Under the pieces are notes generated by a model. That model did not search any database. It was given only the letters and a program-made list of their open reading frames with translations, and was not told the origin of the DNA. Both the position numbers and the translations under genes were made by a program. A DNA stretch of 14,057 bases from Gemmatimonadota bacterium (GTDB lineage: Bacteria; Gemmatimonadota; Gemmatimonadetes; Gemmatimonadales; Gemmatimonadaceae): the NCBI GenBank assembly GCA_031127185.1, contig JARIET010000041.1:1-14057 (forward strand), written 5' to 3'. Positions 12,143 to 14,057 of the stretch are shown one piece after another. Within the stretch, counting starts at the first letter, position 1. Each line of letters begins with the position of its first letter.

Positions 12143-13995
12143 AGGCTGGTCGGCGACCCTGAGCGCGCGGGGACTGCCGCCGCGCGTTCCGGGTCCGGGG
12201 TGAAGTCCTCGCCCGGATTCACGAACTGGTCGCGCTCCACCTGGTATTGCTTGTCGTAGAGCTGCCGGTAGCGCCCGTTCCTGGCGAGCAGTTCGGCGTG
12301 GGTGCCGCGTTCAACAATCTCGCCCCCTTCCATCACGAGAATCTGGTCGGCGCTCGTGATCGTGGAGAGCCTGTGCGCAATCACGAACGTCGTGCGGCCC
12401 CGGCGCAGCTCGCGGAGGCCTTCTCGAATGTGCTGCTCGGCCTCAGAGTCGAGGCTCGACGTGGCCTCGTCAAGAATGAGGATTTTCGGGTCGGCGAGAA
12501 TCGCGCGGGCAATCGCGACACGCTGCCGCTGGCCGCCTGAGAGTTTGACGCCGCGTTCACCGACCACCGTGTCGTAGCCGTCAGGAAACTGCGTGATGAA
12601 CTCCTCGCAGTGTGCGATCCGGGCCACAGCGCTGATGTCGTCCTTGGTGGCGCCCGGCCGTGAGAACGCGATGTTCTCGGCGATCGTGCCGTCGAACAGG
12701 AAATTGTCCTGCAGCACCACGCCGAGCTGCCGGCGGTAGTCGCGCAGGCGCACGTCGCCCAGGTCGCGGCCGGCGAGCGTGATGCGTCCCTTGAGGGGAC
12801 GCGCAAACGCCATGATCAACGAGATCAACGTGCTCTTGCCCGATCCGCTCGAGCCCACGAGCGCTGTGGTCGTGCCCTCACGCGCAGTGAATGTGACGTC
12901 CTTCAGTACAGGAATTCCGGGGCGGTACTCGAACCAGACGTGATCGAATGCGATGTCGCCACTCGCGTCGTCGAGCTCCGCGCGATTCACATCGTCGGCA
13001 TCCTCCGTCGGCGTCTGCATGATTTCACGGATGCGGTCGAGCCCGGCGAACGCCTCGGTGATCTGCGTGCCGATGGACGCCAGCTGCATCACCGGCACCG
13101 TGACGAGGCCGATGAAGAAGATGTACATCACCCAATCGCCAAGGGTCATCCGGCCAGCCAGCAGGTCCTGTCCACCAACCACCATCATCAACACGCCCAC
13201 CGCGCCGATGAACAGCGTGCCGAAGGTGGTGACGGCGGACGTACCCGTGATGGTGCTCGCGATGTTCCGGAACAGCCGATGGGCGCCCTTGGAAAAGACC
13301 ACCTCTTCCCGTTTCTCGGCGGTGTAGACCTTTACCACGCGTGCGCCACCCAGCGCCTGCCCGAGGCGTCCGGACACCTCCGAATAGATCTTGCTTCGTT
13401 CGCGGAAGACGGGGCGCAACTTCTTGAACGCATACGCCATCACGGCGCCAAAGATGCCAAGGATCAGCAGTGTCGCTGTCGTGAGCTTCCAATTGAGCCA
13501 GAAGAGCACGCCGAGCGCGATGGACGCGGTGAAGATGCTGCCGATCAACTGCACGATGCCCGTGCCCACGAGATTGCGTACGCCTTCGGCGTCGGACATC
13601 ACCCGCTGGATCAGGATGCCGCTCTGCGTGGAATCGAAGAAACTCACGGGCAGGCGCAACACGCGCGCCTGCACGCGGCGGCGGAGGTCGGTGATGGCGC
13701 GCTGTCCGGCGATGCTGACCACCTGCGAGAGCGCGAAAGAGGTGATCGCCTGCACGATCGTCGCGCCGGCGCCGGCGAGTGCCAGCGGGACCAGCAGGTC
13801 GCCGCGCTGTTTGCCGATCACATCATCAATCAGGACCTTGGACGTGTAGGGCAGGACAAAGCCGACAATCCGGTTGACGAGCATCAACGACAACCCGATG
13901 GTCAGCTTGGCGCGGTGCTTGTGCAGCAGCTCGCGCGTCTCGGCCCAGGCGTTGGCGTAATTGACTTTCTTCTTTGGCGGGGTAGGTGCGGTCAC
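12139..13995 (-). CDS. MsbA-like ABC exporter (fused permease and ATPase)
   Basis: The product has 618 residues; GTG 13995 puts the start about 20 residues before the first helix region. Residues about 30-315 form a six-helix ABC transmembrane domain (PF00664), with conserved SFFDSTQSGILIQRVMSDAE (118-137). The nucleotide-binding domain (PF00005) carries every key element: Walker A GSSGSGKST (381-389), Q-loop Gln429, signature LSGGQ (485-489), Walker B ILILDE (505-510, Glu510 catalytic), D-loop SSLD and H-loop His541. It is a half-transporter that should work as a homodimer in the inner membrane. The ABCB/MsbA class exports lipids, lipid A core, drugs or peptides; the substrate cannot be told from sequence. 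A polar tail of about 37 residues (582-618), rich in acidic residues and Pro, extends past the usual end. The gene converges on the small lipoprotein gene with overlapping stops. I see no convincing ribosome site before the GTG. Confidence 0.93.
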   Translation of the reverse strand: MTAPTPPKKKVNYANAWAETRELLHKHRAKLTIGLSLMLVNRIVGFVLPYTSKVLIDDVIGKQRGDLLVPLALAGAGATIVQAITSFALSQVVSIAGQRAITDLRRRVQARVLRLPVSFFDSTQSGILIQRVMSDAEGVRNLVGTGIVQLIGSIFTASIALGVLFWLNWKLTTATLLILGIFGAVMAYAFKKLRPVFRERSKIYSEVSGRLGQALGGARVVKVYTAEKREEVVFSKGAHRLFRNIASTITGTSAVTTFGTLFIGAVGVLMMVVGGQDLLAGRMTLGDWVMYIFFIGLVTVPVMQLASIGTQITEAFAGLDRIREIMQTPTEDADDVNRAELDDASGDIAFDHVWFEYRPGIPVLKDVTFTAREGTTTALVGSSGSGKSTLISLIMAFARPLKGRITLAGRDLGDVRLRDYRRQLGVVLQDNFLFDGTIAENIAFSRPGATKDDISAVARIAHCEEFITQFPDGYDTVVGERGVKLSGGQRQRVAIARAILADPKILILDEATSSLDSEAEQHIREGLRELRRGRTTFVIAHRLSTITSADQILVMEGGEIVERGTHAELLARNGRYRQLYDKQYQVERDQFVNPGEDFTPDPERAAAVPARSGSPTSL

Positions 13996-14015
13996 TTGGG
14001 AAAGTTAGCCCCGCT

Positions 14016-14032
14016 GACCCGCCGAGCGGGTC
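14016..14032. other. Short hairpin upstream of the ABC exporter
   Basis: GACCCGC (14016-14022) and GCGGGTC (14026-14032) form a perfect 7-bp stem with a 3-nt loop. It lies 21 nt before the exporter start. No T-run follows on either strand, so it is not a good terminator. It could be a leader structure or a regulator half-site pair. The rest of the 62-nt leader (13996-14057) shows nothing else I can name. Confidence 0.3.
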
Positions 14033-14057
14033 CACCGAACGAGAAAGCGCCCGGGCA

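Noticed and set aside
1..14057. CRISPR array, insertion sequence, integrase, attachment site, riboswitch or toxin-antitoxin pair
   Set aside because: I looked for regular repeats, transposase or integrase motifs, paired small genes and conserved leader structures and found none.

Overview
The window looks like chromosomal DNA from a GC-rich, diderm (Gram-negative) bacterium. A member of the Gemmatimonadota or a similar soil/aquatic lineage is my best guess. The envelope genes support a diderm: a DUF481-type outer-membrane barrel ending in Phe, several Sec-secreted proteins and a probable lipoprotein. Third codon positions are mostly G or C. GTG starts are frequent: six of the ten genes whose starts lie in the window. 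The taxonomic guess is inference; there is no rRNA or marker gene here. I see no phage, IS, CRISPR, tRNA or other mobile signature, so this reads as ordinary, very compact chromosome. No stretch over about 155 nt lacks a gene.

Layout. (1) Positions 1-318, plus strand: 3' part of a type IV pilin-like gene, followed by a strong hairpin terminator (343-378). (2) Positions 457-2781, plus strand: a secreted dipeptidyl-peptidase-IV-like S9 peptidase with an intact catalytic triad and the Glu-Glu motif that binds the substrate amino terminus. (3) Positions 11527 down to 2778, minus strand: eight consecutive genes with gaps of -4 to about 80 nt. In transcription order these are an L-lactate permease, a small GspF-like membrane protein, a PlsC-type acyltransferase, a two-helix membrane protein, a hybrid histidine kinase, a DUF4956 membrane protein, a secreted CotH/HipA-like kinase-fold protein and a DUF481 outer-membrane barrel. 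(4) Positions 11681-12142, plus strand: a small probable lipoprotein, divergent from the permease across a 153-nt spacer with operator-like repeats. (5) Positions 13995-12139, minus strand: an MsbA-like ABC exporter. (6) A 62-nt leader ends the window.

Two junctions on the minus strand are GTGA start/stop overlaps (permease to GspF-like; histidine kinase to DUF4956), which implies translational coupling. Both convergent junctions (2778-2781 and 12139-12142) have overlapping stop codons and no intergenic DNA.

The most interesting block is histidine kinase - DUF4956 - CotH-like - DUF481. It joins a membrane-anchored sensor, an inner-membrane protein, a secreted kinase-fold protein and an outer-membrane barrel in one transcription unit. 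Elsewhere DUF4956 is often found with CotH and VTC polyphosphate-polymerase genes; no VTC gene is visible here. The second oddity is a stand-alone, shortened GspF-like protein coupled to a lactate permease rather than to secretion genes.
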